Part shown: positions 29,811-38,970 of the stretch, piece after piece
Layout of the letters: each line of letters begins with the position of its first letter
Position numbering within the stretch: position 1 is the stretch's first letter
Origin: Proteus appendicitidis
Lineage (GTDB): Bacteria; Pseudomonadota; Gammaproteobacteria; Enterobacterales; Enterobacteriaceae
Reading direction: 5' to 3'
DNA length: 64,000 nucleotides
Assembly (NCBI RefSeq): GCF_030271835.1
Contig: NZ_CP127389.1
Coordinates: 3,260,001 to 3,324,000, forward strand
Notes under the pieces: model-generated
Databases searched by the model: none
Seen by the model: the letters and a program-made list of their open reading frames with translations, nothing else
Told to the model about the DNA's origin: nothing
Translations under genes and position numbers: made by a program

Positions 29811-30908
29811 TTAGAACTCACGATCTGGTCGATAAGCAGCCCAAATATTTTGAATATGAACCGTTATCTCTTCTCTATCGTGATACAGGTGCTTAGCTTG
29901 GATCTTAACGTTGATCCCTTTTTCCGCTAACTCTGTCTTTATTTTTTCAAGAATATGAGAGACTTCCTCATAACGCTTTTTCATTGGCAGTTTTAGATTA
30001 AAGATAGCTTCACGACACCATTCATTAGCAATCCAAGTTGTCATTAATGCAGCAACTTTAGCTGGTTTTTCAACCATATCACAAACAAGCCATGTGATAT
30101 TTTTAGAGGTCGGTTCAAATTTAAAGCCATCAACTTGGTGATGACGAACTTGTCCTGTATCCATCAAAGATTGTGCCATTGGGCCATTATCAACAGCATG
30201 TACCATCATACTGCGTTTCACTAATTGATATGTCCAACCACCAGGGCATGCCCCTAAATCAACCGCTTTCATTCCACTTGCTAAACGCTCTTCCCACTCC
30301 TCATAAGGAATGAAAATATGAAATGCTTCTTCGAGTTTTAATGTCGAACGACTTGGTGCATCTGATGGGAATTTTAATCGAGGAATACCCATATAAAATG
30401 CGGAGTTATTAAAACTATAAGAGTAGCCAACATAACAACATCCCGGTGCAATAAAAAACACATGGATAATAGGGCGGCTAAAATTCTCTACTTTCAGCAA
30501 AATTTTCTCATTACGTAAATGATTACGTAATGGCACCGTAAATTTACGGCAGAATTTTAATAACTCTTTGCTTTCGTTAGTATCTGCAACTTCAACTCGA
30601 AGTTCACCTGCTTTTTCGACAGCACCTTTTAGCATTCCAACTATCGGTGTAATTCTATCTTCTGGTGGTAAATCTTTAAGTAATTCACCAGTCACAAACA
30701 TCTGACGAGCAAAAATTAATTCACGGAAATTCACTTCGCGCGCGATCTTATCTGCTTCACCTTCTTGGTAGCATTCAAAAATCACATAACCACTTCCCTC
30801 TTTAACACGAGGAAAACCATAAACGCCGATTTGACCTGCTTTATCCGTAATCTCAGCCGCGCACTCTTTTTCAAAACCTTGGCGACAATATAATGCAACT
30901 TTATTCAT
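29811..30908 (-). CDS. rlmM: 23S rRNA (cytidine-2498 2'-O) methyltransferase
   Basis: RlmM (YgdE) methylates the ribose of C2498 in 23S rRNA. The 365 residues (E. coli 366) have an N-terminal THUMP-like RNA-binding region (about 1-170) and a Rossmann methyltransferase domain with the SAM motif [14 protein letters not shown] (216-229). The [10 protein letters not shown] segment follows. The start overlaps the ygdD stop by 8 bp, so the two are coupled. Confidence 0.95.
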   Translation of the reverse strand: MNKVALYCRQGFEKECAAEITDKAGQIGVYGFPRVKEGSGYVIFECYQEGEADKIAREVNFRELIFARQMFVTGELLKDLPPEDRITPIVGMLKGAVEKAGELRVEVADTNESKELLKFCRKFTVPLRNHLRNEKILLKVENFSRPIIHVFFIAPGCCYVGYSYSFNNSAFYMGIPRLKFPSDAPSRSTLKLEEAFHIFIPYEEWEERLASGMKAVDLGACPGGWTYQLVKRSMMVHAVDNGPMAQSLMDTGQVRHHQVDGFKFEPTSKNITWLVCDMVEKPAKVAALMTTWIANEWCREAIFNLKLPMKKRYEEVSHILEKIKTELAEKGINVKIQAKHLYHDREEITVHIQNIWAAYRPDREF

Positions 30909-31296
30909 GGCGAGACGCCGGTGCCCTTAGACGCAAAGCGCCAATAAAAATTAAAGCCCAACCAATAAGAAAACTAAATCCACCAATTGGCGTAAAATAA
31001 GATAACAATCTGACTTGTGTTAGCGCCATACAATAAAGGCTACCACTGAAAAGTAGAATACCAACACCAAAGAAAATACCCGCCCAATAAAACCATAAAA
31101 TAGTTTTACGCATTAACATTGCCGCGATCCCGACAAGTAATAAGGTATGGACGATTTGGTAGCGCATCGCTAACTGAATATATTCCCAATGTTGTGGCGA
31201 TAAATGAGGTGCAAGCTTATGAGTTGCAAATGCACCAAAAGCAACATAAAAGAAGCCACTAATCGCGGAAAACATAAGCAATGTACGACTATTCAT
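30901..31296 (-). CDS. ygdD: DUF423 inner-membrane protein YgdD
   Basis: A 131-residue membrane protein with about four hydrophobic segments, close to E. coli YgdD, which also lies between gcvA and rlmM. The function is unknown. FGAFATHKL near residue 20 and the [20 protein letters not shown]-terminus are typical of DUF423. Confidence 0.92.
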   Translation of the reverse strand: MNSRTLLMFSAISGFFYVAFGAFATHKLAPHLSPQHWEYIQLAMRYQIVHTLLLVGIAAMLMRKTILWFYWAGIFFGVGILLFSGSLYCMALTQVRLLSYFTPIGGFSFLIGWALIFIGALRLRAPASRHE

Positions 31297-31339
31297 TGTT
31301 TATTCCTTCCTATCTAGAAGATATTTGCCAATCGCAATA

Positions 31340-32260
31340 TTAAGATGATGTCAGTAAACCTAGCTTTTCTTGCTCATTCGCTGCTTGAGATAAAATCCAT
31401 TGGCGAAAAGCCGCAATTTTACCCAATTCAGCCTGACTATCTTGGCAAACTAAATAAAACGCATTTTTACTAACAAGGACATCTGGAAAAGGTCTTACTA
31501 ATCGACCTGACTCTATTTCACTACGTGCCATTACATTATTAACTAATGCAACGCCTTGTCCATGTACAGCCGCCTGTATCACCATTGAACTATGGCTAAA
31601 AATAGGTCCTTGTTGCACATTTATCTGATTTTGTATCTCTAACTGACGTACATAAGCTTGCCAATCTCGACGAGATGTATCATGTAGCAGTGTATGATAA
31701 ATCAGATCGGATGGTGTTTTTAGTGGTTTTTCACCTGTAAGTAAAGATGGCGCACAAACAGGTATCAAATATTCAGCATAAAGGCGGTCTGTGCGTAACC
31801 CAGTCCAATTTCCTCTACCATAAAAAATGGCGACATCAACATCGTCAGCCAGCTTATCTTCTTCTCTATCAACAGCCTGAATTCGCACATCAATTCCCGG
31901 ATAAGCTTGATTAAACCCAGATAGCCGCGGTACTAACCATTGAATAGCAAAACTTGGGGAAAGGCTAACGGTAAGCGCACCTTTCGCGCTTCGAGCTAAT
32001 AATTTGCGAGTTGCCTCGTTAATTGATGAAAAGATTTCCTTAATATCAAGGTAATAACTCTGCCCTTCTTCGGTTAATAAAAGGGAACGGTTGCGTCTTC
32101 TAAATAATTTTAGCCCAAGGAATTCTTCTAATGTTTTAATTTGGTGGCTCACTGCTGCTTGTGTCACAAATAATTCTTCAGCGGCTTTAGTAAAACTTAA
32201 ATGACGTGCCGCTGAATCAAAAACCCTAAGCGCATTTAATGGCGGTAAACGTTTAGACAT
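31340..32260 (-). CDS. gcvA: LysR-type glycine cleavage regulator GcvA
   Basis: GcvA regulates the glycine cleavage operon gcvTHP and the divergent sRNA gcvB in response to glycine, with GcvR. The 306 residues (E. coli 305) have a winged helix-turn-helix (about 5-65: LRVFDSAARHLSFTKAAEEL, VSHQIKTLEEFLG) and a periplasmic-binding-like effector domain (about 90-295). Its position beside gcvB on the opposite strand confirms the call. Confidence 0.96.
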   Translation of the reverse strand: MSKRLPPLNALRVFDSAARHLSFTKAAEELFVTQAAVSHQIKTLEEFLGLKLFRRRNRSLLLTEEGQSYYLDIKEIFSSINEATRKLLARSAKGALTVSLSPSFAIQWLVPRLSGFNQAYPGIDVRIQAVDREEDKLADDVDVAIFYGRGNWTGLRTDRLYAEYLIPVCAPSLLTGEKPLKTPSDLIYHTLLHDTSRRDWQAYVRQLEIQNQINVQQGPIFSHSSMVIQAAVHGQGVALVNNVMARSEIESGRLVRPFPDVLVSKNAFYLVCQDSQAELGKIAAFRQWILSQAANEQEKLGLLTSS

Positions 32261-32348
32261 ATTCGGTTCTTAAACCCCTATTTTGGCTATTAGTAGACCC
32301 TAACTTTCATCATTAGTTTTTTTTATGCGAAGCATTATAATTTGTCCC

Positions 32349-32377
32349 TTGATGATTAGCCAGTAAATACCTATAGT
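32349..32377 (+). promoter_or_regulatory. gcvB promoter
   Basis: TTGATG (32349-32354) and TATAGT (32372-32377) are 17 bp apart and 6 bp from the expected RNA start at 32384. The gcvA start is 89 bp away on the other strand, so GcvA sites should lie between 32261 and 32349. Confidence 0.8.
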
Positions 32378-32383
32378 AAGCGC

Positions 32384-32582
32384 ACTTCCTAAGCCGGAAC
32401 GAAAAGTTGTGTAGTAGCAATACTGCAAAACTTTTGGCTTTGTGGTTGTGATGTTGTGTTTGCAAGTTGTCTGGAAATTCCAGACTTAGTAGCCGATGCT
32501 ACTGTTTTTTTTCACTTCCTGTACATTTACCCTGTCTGTCCATAGTGATTTTATAGTGCACCGCCAAGGCGGTGCTTTTTTT
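32384..32582 (+). ncRNA. gcvB: GcvB small RNA
   Basis: GcvB is an Hfq-binding sRNA that represses many amino acid and peptide transporter mRNAs. The 5' end ACTTCCTAAGCCGGAACGAA closely matches E. coli GcvB. The GU-rich R1 seed (TTGTGATGTTGTGTTTGC, within 32441-32465) is present. Next come a hairpin GTCTGG/CCAGAC (32469-32485), an internal terminator-like hairpin AGTAGC/GCTACT with T8 (32488-32512), the conserved region with CATTTACCCTGTCTGTCC, and the final terminator GCACCGCC/GGCGGTGC followed by eight T. The length of about 199 nt fits. R1 is shorter than in E. coli. Confidence 0.95.
32558..32582 (+). terminator. gcvB terminator
   Basis: GCACCGCC/GGCGGTGC hairpin (32558-32575) followed by T at 32576-32582. 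Confidence 0.92.
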
Positions 32583-32923
32583 ATTCCCTATTTTTCTCTA
32601 CTTTTTAATTACCCACGCATACTATTTTGATGTTTTCATCCATTTTTTATAATGAAATTATCATCATTATTCTAAAAAAACTCACCACAGATGATCCCCA
32701 ATAAATTAAAACAACAAAAAATAGGATATTAATCTGATCTCAGTGATTTTTTATTGAGTGAACTTTCATCATCTTAATCGTGTTATTATGGGTCTAATCA
32801 CGCATTACAAACGGATGCCCTTAGGTTTCCGTTATAAATAAATATAATTAACCGTATAATCTATACGCCCTATTTTTAACGACAAATCACGAAAATTTAT
32901 TCGTCTACTATTACAGCCTAACT
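32583..32923. other. Non-coding spacer between gcvB and csdA
   Basis: About 340 bp of AT-rich sequence. It holds the csdA promoter region; TATAAT at about 32855-32860 is a -10 candidate without a good -35. E. coli has ygdI here; no such reading frame is present. Nothing else is seen. Confidence 0.55.
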
Positions 32924-34135
32924 ATGAACGCATTTTCACCTGATTTATTTCGACAACAATTTCCTGCTCTTAAAGAAAAGACTATTTATCTCGATAGTGC
33001 AGCAACTGCATTAAAGCCTCTTGCCATGATAGAAGCTTCTGATGCGTTTTATCGCCATAATTTTGCGACGGTTCACCGTAGCCAATATCAGCACGCTAAA
33101 GAGACAACGCAACAATATGAAGCGACACGTCAACAGGTTGCCGACTTAATCAATAGTGCTGATAGTGATACGATTATTTGGACAAAAAGCACCACAGAAT
33201 CACTCAACCTTATTGCTCAAGGTTATTTTCGCCCACGCTTACAAGCAGGTGATGAAATCATTGTTAGTGAGCAAGAGCACCATGCAAACCTTATTCCTTG
33301 GTTGATACTGGCAGAACAAACTGGCGCACGAGTGATCCGTTGGGCTATTGAGGATCATTTTTTACCTTCAATTAATAGCTTAAATGCTTTAATCAATAAG
33401 CGGACACGAATTGTTGCTGTTAGCCAAATGTCGAATGTGACAGGCGCTCAAATCGCATTAGATAAAGTTTCCCAATGCGTTCATCAATACGATAATTGCT
33501 TACTGGTTGTCGATGGAGCGCAAGGTATTGCGCATCACCCAACAGATGTCACAGTACTTGATATCGATTTCTATGTTTTTTCTGCTCATAAACTTTATGG
33601 TCCTAATGGATTGGGCATTTGTTATGGCAAACGAGAACACTTAGAGAACATGACACCTTGGCATGGTGGTGGAAAGATGCTGACTAACGCAACATTCGAA
33701 GGTTTTACTCCAGCCCCAATTCCTCAGCGTTTTGAAGCTGGAACACCTAATGTTGCGGGTGTTATTGCATTTTCAGCCACACTAGCATGGTTAGAAAAGC
33801 AAGATATGCACCTTGCTAATCAATATGCTTTAGAGCTTGCAGAAGAAGCAGAGAAGCGTCTGAGTGAGCTAAATGGGTTTATCAGTTACCGAGCCGCCAA
33901 CTCATCAGTTGTTTCTTTCAATTTTGAAGGTATTCATCATAGTGATTTAGCAACATTAATCACAGAGAAAGGCATTGCATTACGCACAGGGCAACACTGC
34001 GCACAGCCCCTTATTGATTCATTAAATATTTCAGGCTGTTTACGTATTTCTTTTATGCCTTATAATCAACTTTCTGATATTGATGCCTTTATTGACGCTG
34101 TTATTTTTGCGTTAACACTCTTAAAAGACGAATAA
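32924..34135 (+). CDS. csdA: Cysteine desulfurase CsdA
   Basis: CsdA is a PLP-dependent group II cysteine desulfurase that releases sulfur as a persulfide and passes it to CsdE. The 403 residues (E. coli 401) show the PLP lysine K223 in SAHKLYGP, the PLP-contacting EQEHHANLIPW (116-126), and the catalytic C359 in RTGQHCAQP. No strong ribosome binding site is visible. csdE follows 5 bp later, as in E. coli. Confidence 0.96.
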   Translation: MNAFSPDLFRQQFPALKEKTIYLDSAATALKPLAMIEASDAFYRHNFATVHRSQYQHAKETTQQYEATRQQVADLINSADSDTIIWTKSTTESLNLIAQGYFRPRLQAGDEIIVSEQEHHANLIPWLILAEQTGARVIRWAIEDHFLPSINSLNALINKRTRIVAVSQMSNVTGAQIALDKVSQCVHQYDNCLLVVDGAQGIAHHPTDVTVLDIDFYVFSAHKLYGPNGLGICYGKREHLENMTPWHGGGKMLTNATFEGFTPAPIPQRFEAGTPNVAGVIAFSATLAWLEKQDMHLANQYALELAEEAEKRLSELNGFISYRAANSSVVSFNFEGIHHSDLATLITEKGIALRTGQHCAQPLIDSLNISGCLRISFMPYNQLSDIDAFIDAVIFALTLLKDE

Positions 34136-34140
34136 CCATC

Positions 34141-34581
34141 ATGACCAACATTACAACACAGCACCCTTTTGGCAATGAAATTACCCTAGATATCTTGCTT
34201 AATGATTTCCAAAAATCAAAAGCATGGGAAGATAAATATCGCCAATTGATTCAACTTTCTCGTAAATTGCCCGCATTACCTGATGAATTAAAAACAACAG
34301 AAAAAGAAATCAAGGGATGTGAGAACAGAGTGTGGCTAGGTGTCGAATTAAATAATGACGGCAAATACCATGTTTATGGCGATAGTGATGGTCGTATTGT
34401 AAAAGGCTTACTGACTATTATTTTAGCCTCTGTTGAAAATAAAACAGCGCAAGAAATAGCTGATATCGATATGTTAGCGATTTTTGATCAATTAGGATTG
34501 GCTAATCAAATTAGCCAATCTCGTACTGACGGAGTGAATGCAATTGTCGCGCGATTAAAATCACTCACCTCTCAGTATTAA
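34141..34581 (+). CDS. csdE: Sulfur acceptor protein CsdE
   Basis: CsdE is a SufE-like sulfur acceptor that takes the persulfide from CsdA and partners TcdA. The 146 residues (E. coli 147) carry the acceptor cysteine C60 in EIKGCENRVWLG. Its nearness to csdA and tcdA supports the CsdE rather than the SufE assignment. Confidence 0.95.
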   Translation: MTNITTQHPFGNEITLDILLNDFQKSKAWEDKYRQLIQLSRKLPALPDELKTTEKEIKGCENRVWLGVELNNDGKYHVYGDSDGRIVKGLLTIILASVENKTAQEIADIDMLAIFDQLGLANQISQSRTDGVNAIVARLKSLTSQY

Positions 34582-34584
34582 GTT

Positions 34585-34682
34585 TTATACTCTAAATAAT
34601 TCAAGATGTAGCTAGGCGACAAGTGAATGAGTCGCTAGGAGCATATATCAGTATGTGACTAGTGCGAATACTTTAAATATGA
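34585..34682. repeat. Interspersed palindromic repeat element (partial copy)
   Basis: The sequence TATACTCTAAATAATTCAAG, then GGCGACAAGTGAATGAGTCG, then the hairpin CTAGGAGCATA/TATGTGACTAG (about 34633-34661), closely resembles a short repeat I recall between genes in Yersinia, Photorhabdus and Serratia. The usual 3' arm is shortened: the last few bases overlap the 3' end of tcdA. The hairpin may also act where csdE and tcdA converge. A trace of the same 3' arm is at 36831-36854. Confidence 0.55.
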
Positions 34683-35485
34683 CCAGTACGCTGCGCCTTT
34701 GCTAACATCTTCTTCAAAGCATGAGACACCGCAATAAAACCAAACGACGCCGTTACCATCGTTACGGCACCAAAGCCAGCTGAACAATCCATTCGTTTCA
34801 CACCATCTGCGGTACTTTTAGCGGCACAAACCGTACCATCTCCTTGTGGATAAACGAGTTGCTCTGTTGAGAAAACACAATCGATCCCTAGTTTTCCCTT
34901 ACTGTTTTTTACGACATTAAAATCAGACTTCAAACGCTCTCTTAATTTAGCCGCTAAAGGATCTTGAATTGTTTTTGCTAGATCAACCACTTGGATTTGT
35001 GTTGGATCAATTTGCCCACCAGCACCACCCGTTGTGATCACCGGAATTTTATAACGACGGCAATAAGCTAATAATGCAGCCTTTGGTCTTACACTATCAA
35101 TGGCATCAATGACATAATCAAAGTTGTTATTCATCATTTCAGCGACATTATCAACCGTGACAAAATCATCAATACTCGTCACTTTGCATTCTGGATTGAT
35201 TGCTAAAATACGCTGTTTCATCACATCACATTTAGGCTGGCCCACGCTTTCTTTTAACGCATGTATTTGACGATTAGTGTTAGTCACACACACATCATCC
35301 ATATCAATTAAGGTGATAGCACCAATACCACTACGTGCTAATGCTTCAGCAGCCCAGCTACCGACCCCACCTATACCCACGACACAAATATGAGCCTGAG
35401 CAAAATAAGACAACGCTTTTTGCCCATAGAGTCGCCCTATTCCAGAAAAGCGTTGTAAATATGAATCTGATAATGAATTTTGCAT
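34673..35485 (-). CDS. tcdA: tRNA threonylcarbamoyladenosine dehydratase
   Basis: TcdA (CsdL, YgdL) is an E1-like ATP-dependent enzyme that cyclises t6A37 to ct6A in ANN-decoding tRNAs. I place the start at 35483-35485 (MQNSLSDSYLQRFSGIGRLYG), giving 270 residues (E. coli 268); further upstream residues are unconserved. The adenylation motif GIGGVGSWAAEALARSG lies near residues 36-52, with DMDDVCVTNTNRQ after it. Sulfur-relay genes csdA and csdE are adjacent and convergent, as in E. coli. The ribosome binding site is weak, so the start is moderately certain. Confidence 0.93.
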   Translation of the reverse strand: MQNSLSDSYLQRFSGIGRLYGQKALSYFAQAHICVVGIGGVGSWAAEALARSGIGAITLIDMDDVCVTNTNRQIHALKESVGQPKCDVMKQRILAINPECKVTSIDDFVTVDNVAEMMNNNFDYVIDAIDSVRPKAALLAYCRRYKIPVITTGGAGGQIDPTQIQVVDLAKTIQDPLAAKLRERLKSDFNVVKNSKGKLGIDCVFSTEQLVYPQGDGTVCAAKSTADGVKRMDCSAGFGAVTMVTASFGFIAVSHALKKMLAKAQRTGHI

Positions 35486-35594
35486 AATGCGATAACAACC
35501 TAAATAACAGAAATAATCACGGCTCCTAATATCCATAGCCATGTCGTTTGCATCATTTTACCGTTAATAATGAACAGATAAATAGTAAATCGTT

Positions 35595-36689
35595 TTATGA
35601 CGCAGGGTTTAATAAGTTAAGTTGTGATTTTTTTAATACCCAAACACGCCCATAATGATTATAAAAACCTGCCATATGACCAGCATCTTTACCAATTCCA
35701 TGATAAATATCGAAATGATGCCCTTTAATTGCCCCACCTACATCTAATGCCACCATTAAACGCATTTGGTATTCACCTGTAAAATTACCGCTATTATCAA
35801 GTACAGGAATTTCAGCAAGCAGCACCGTTCCGGCAGGAATAATACTTCTGTCGGAAGCCACAGAAGCAAGTGCAACAAGAGGAATAGCACTAGCGCCTCT
35901 GACTGGTGTAAAAGGCTCTGGTTTGAAAAACACAAATGACGGGTTTTCTTCTAATAATTTTCTAACTTCAGCATCATTGTGCTTATCAGCCCAATCTCTA
36001 ATAGCAAGCATCGACATATCTTTTCTTTCTACTTCGCCATTATCAATAAGTACTTTGCCAATACTACGGTAAGGGTGTCCGTTTTTCCCCGCATAACCAA
36101 AGAACGTTAAAGGTTTACCATCACCAAAATCAACATAACCACTTCCCTGAACTTCCATCATAAAATTATCCATAATGGAGTTACTGTAAGCTGCAATTAA
36201 AGATTGGCTTAATGCACCATTATAAATAGCAGCACGAGAAGGCAATTTTGAACGACTATTAGCCGGCATTTTATAAAGAGGGTATTGGAATTCACCTTGT
36301 TGCGTTAAACGAGCTTCAAGAACAGGGGTGTAATATCCAGTAAACTGAACATTACCGTACTTATCGACGCCTTCCATTTGAAATGCAGAAAGATTGAATT
36401 GACGTAATTGGCGTGTATCTGCACCAGATCGTAACCAGTTTTCTACCGCCTGATAAGTCTCTTTATTGCTATTGTATAAGCGGGATGATGTTTGGTTTAT
36501 CTGGTTTACTTGTTGTAAGTAATCAGGACCATTAATCGGTGTACCTTGCGTATTTGGCGAGCTTACCTCAATGAGATCTTGCTTAAGCTTTCCATCTTTA
36601 TACTGTTGCCCTTGCTCTGTTGGACGATGACATCCTGTCAAAGCTAGCGCTAACATACCTAAAATTAACGATTTTCGCCAAGTAACCAT
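35595..36689 (-). CDS. mltA: Membrane-bound lytic murein transglycosylase A
   Basis: MltA cleaves the MurNAc-GlcNAc bond of peptidoglycan to form 1,6-anhydro ends, anchored to the outer membrane. The 364-residue lipoprotein (E. coli 365) has the signal MVTWRKSLILGMLALALTGC with lipidated C20. FTGYYTPVLEARL near residue 115 and the 3D-domain segment VALDVGGAIKGHHFDIYHGIG near 315 hold the catalytic aspartate. It lies beside the initiator tRNAs and amiC, as in E. coli. Confidence 0.95.
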   Translation of the reverse strand: MVTWRKSLILGMLALALTGCHRPTEQGQQYKDGKLKQDLIEVSSPNTQGTPINGPDYLQQVNQINQTSSRLYNSNKETYQAVENWLRSGADTRQLRQFNLSAFQMEGVDKYGNVQFTGYYTPVLEARLTQQGEFQYPLYKMPANSRSKLPSRAAIYNGALSQSLIAAYSNSIMDNFMMEVQGSGYVDFGDGKPLTFFGYAGKNGHPYRSIGKVLIDNGEVERKDMSMLAIRDWADKHNDAEVRKLLEENPSFVFFKPEPFTPVRGASAIPLVALASVASDRSIIPAGTVLLAEIPVLDNSGNFTGEYQMRLMVALDVGGAIKGHHFDIYHGIGKDAGHMAGFYNHYGRVWVLKKSQLNLLNPAS

Positions 36690-36830
36690 TTTTGACCCGC
36701 TTAATGACTGAATTTGAGTGTTGATTTTGAGTTAGAAAGATACCAAAGCAAAATCAATAAAGATATGAATATGCTAATTGTTAAGGCTTTCTATTATCAC
36801 CCAATCAATATGACTTTTAAACAACTCTCA

Positions 36831-36854
36831 ATAACTTGAAGTATGACAAGTATA
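36831..36854. repeat. Remnant of the interspersed repeat seen at 34585
   Basis: ATAACTTGAAGTATGACAAG followed by TATA resembles the 3' terminal arm of the element family described at 34585-34682. The rest of the element is missing. It lies upstream of mltA and of the tRNA promoter. Confidence 0.4.
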
Positions 36855-36929
36855 ACTGCCTAAATTTGCATCTTGATGTGTTATTTCTGACCGTTTTTAA
36901 AAGAAAACTGTAAAAATTTCATAAAAAAC

Positions 36930-36957
36930 TTGCAACTCAGCAGATCCTGAGTATAGT
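36930..36957 (+). promoter_or_regulatory. Promoter of the initiator tRNA operon
   Basis: TTGCAA (36930-36935) and TATAGT (36952-36957) with a 16-bp spacer, followed by the GC-rich discriminator GCCCCTC, the usual mark of stringent, growth-rate-controlled stable RNA promoters. It is 15 bp from the first tRNA. Confidence 0.85.
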
Positions 36958-36972
36958 GCCCCTCTGTGGAGA

Positions 36973-37049
<77 letters not shown>

Positions 37050-37079
37050 ATTCACAAAGCAGTAAGTTATAGTATCAGT

Positions 37080-37156
<77 letters not shown>

Positions 37157-37178
37157 ATTCTATAAACAACAATTCAGT

Positions 37179-37255
<77 letters not shown>

Positions 37256-37395
37256 ATTTCTCTTCAAGATTTCCTCTTATTTTATTTTCTCTCTTAATTT
37301 ACAAACCTAATTTTATCCCTCATAGATTTACTAAATAAAATTTCTTTTATCTCAATAATGTATTGTATTAGATAGATTTATTGTGTTGAAAATAC

Positions 37396-37440
37396 AATAA
37401 AAACGCCAATAGAAAGCGCATGATATTGGCTTTCTACTGG
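37396..37440 (-). terminator. Terminator after amiC
   Basis: The stem CCAGTAGAAAGC/GCTTTCTATTGG has one G-T wobble and an 11-base loop; on the minus strand it is followed by CGTTTTTATTG. It lies 28 bp past the amiC stop and also faces the tRNA operon. Confidence 0.75.
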
Positions 37441-37467
37441 ACTATAAGAAAAGGAGATAGAGAAAGA

Positions 37468-38730
37468 TTAGCTACGATCAGCTAAGGTTAATTCACCGCC
37501 ATTGGCAAAATAAGCTTTGATCCCTTTAAAGATAGATTCAGCAATTTGTTGCTGGAACTTGGCTGTTTTCAGCTTTTTCTCTTCTTCGATATTACTGATA
37601 AAGGCCGTTTCAACCAGTATTGATGGAATTTCTGGCGCTTTTAATACCGCAAAACCTGCCTGATCGACTTTATTTTTATGCAGTTTATTAATCCCACCCA
37701 TGAGCTTAAGTACTTCGCTACCAAATTTCAGGCTGTCATTAATTGTCGCAGTTTGCACAAGATCTAACATGGCGTGATCAACATAACGATCGCCGCTTTT
37801 ACTTACCCCACCAATTAAGTCAGACTCATTTTGTGTTTGAGCAAGATAACGTGCCGTATTACTGGTTGCGCCCGTTTTTGATAATGCAAAAACAGATGAA
37901 CCTCTCGCAGCGCGGTTTGTAAACGCATCAGCATGGATAGAGACAAATAAATCTGCCTGCATTTTCCGCGCTTTTGCAACACGTACTGTCAATGGAATAA
38001 AGACATCTTCATTACGTGTCATATACGCTTTCATTTTAGCGTCTTTATCAATAAGCGTTCTTAAGCGACGAGCAATTTGTAAAACCACATCTTTTTCACG
38101 CGTTTTATATTTACCAATTGCGCCCGGATCTTCCCCGCCATGACCTGGATCGATCATGATAATAATAGGTCTATCTCGCCCCGCTCGACCCGGTTTACGC
38201 GTGTCGGTTTGCGCTGGTACGGCTTGTTGTAAATCACCGTCGTTATATTCACGCAATAGCGCTAAGAGAGGATCGTCTTCCTTATCAGCACCATGGCTTG
38301 GGTAGAAATCTAACACCAAACGGTTTTTAAATTCAGCCACCGGTTTCAGCGTAAACATTTGGGGTTGTACAGGCGTTTTTACTTCAAATACCAGTCGTAC
38401 TGTTTTAGGTGTATTTTGGCCAACGCGAATAAGTTTTAAATACGGATCGCTAGTCTGAACTTGATTAGCGACACCTTTCAATACGCTATTGAGTTGAATA
38501 CCTTCTAAATCCACCACAATACGTTCAGGATTTGATAATGCAAACTGACGATATTTCAGTGGTGTACTGGATTCTATAGTCACGCGAGTATAAGTCGAGG
38601 CAGGCCAAACCCTCACAGCAACAATCGATGCTGTGGCAGCAAGACCAACAGGACTAACACTTAACAATAATAACGCGCCAATTCCTTTAACAAGACGACG
38701 ACGAGTTTGATTGTGCTCAGAATGACTCAT
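37468..38730 (-). CDS. amiC: N-acetylmuramoyl-L-alanine amidase AmiC
   Basis: AmiC cuts the stem peptide from MurNAc to separate daughter cells, activated by NlpD at the septum. The 420 residues (E. coli 417) begin with a twin-arginine signal ([15 protein letters not shown], cleavage near residue 32), then an AMIN domain (about 35-150), a linker, and the zinc Amidase_3 domain (about 190-410). The metal-site segments [21 protein letters not shown] and [10 protein letters not shown] are intact. Divergent from argA. Confidence 0.96.
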   Translation of the reverse strand: MSHSEHNQTRRRLVKGIGALLLLSVSPVGLAATASIVAVRVWPASTYTRVTIESSTPLKYRQFALSNPERIVVDLEGIQLNSVLKGVANQVQTSDPYLKLIRVGQNTPKTVRLVFEVKTPVQPQMFTLKPVAEFKNRLVLDFYPSHGADKEDDPLLALLREYNDGDLQQAVPAQTDTRKPGRAGRDRPIIIMIDPGHGGEDPGAIGKYKTREKDVVLQIARRLRTLIDKDAKMKAYMTRNEDVFIPLTVRVAKARKMQADLFVSIHADAFTNRAARGSSVFALSKTGATSNTARYLAQTQNESDLIGGVSKSGDRYVDHAMLDLVQTATINDSLKFGSEVLKLMGGINKLHKNKVDQAGFAVLKAPEIPSILVETAFISNIEEEKKLKTAKFQQQIAESIFKGIKAYFANGGELTLADRS

Positions 38731-38902
38731 GAAAATATTCCAAAAAAACGATTAACGTCAATAAACTCTAAAAAGAGATAAAAAAAGTTAAGAACAAAAA
38801 ACTTTACCCAATCCACACTTCACTGTCACTTAAAAACAGCACAATTACTCACTTTTACACGAATATTCTGCCTTCAGGGAAAACAATAAGATAGGATTTT
38901 AC

Positions 38903-38931
38903 TTGCCATCCCTCTCCAAAAAGAATAAAAA
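38903..38931 (+). promoter_or_regulatory. argA promoter
   Basis: TTGCCA (38903-38908) and TAAAAA (38926-38931) with a 17-bp spacer. The -10 box lies inside the first ARG box, which is the arrangement expected for repression by ArgR. Confidence 0.6.
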
Positions 38932-38958
38932 TACATTAAATTCGAATAAAAATTCACT
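38920..38958 (+). promoter_or_regulatory. Tandem ARG box (ArgR operator)
   Basis: Two 18-bp boxes (38920-38937 and 38941-38958) are separated by 3 bp, the standard ArgR hexamer layout. The second, TTCGAATAAAAATTCACT, matches the consensus wnTGAATwwwwATTCAnw at all but one specified base; the first, AAAGAATAAAAATACATT, differs at two. They end 12 bp before the argA start, so arginine should repress the gene through ArgR. Confidence 0.8.
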
Positions 38959-38970
38959 TGAGAGGGTTTT

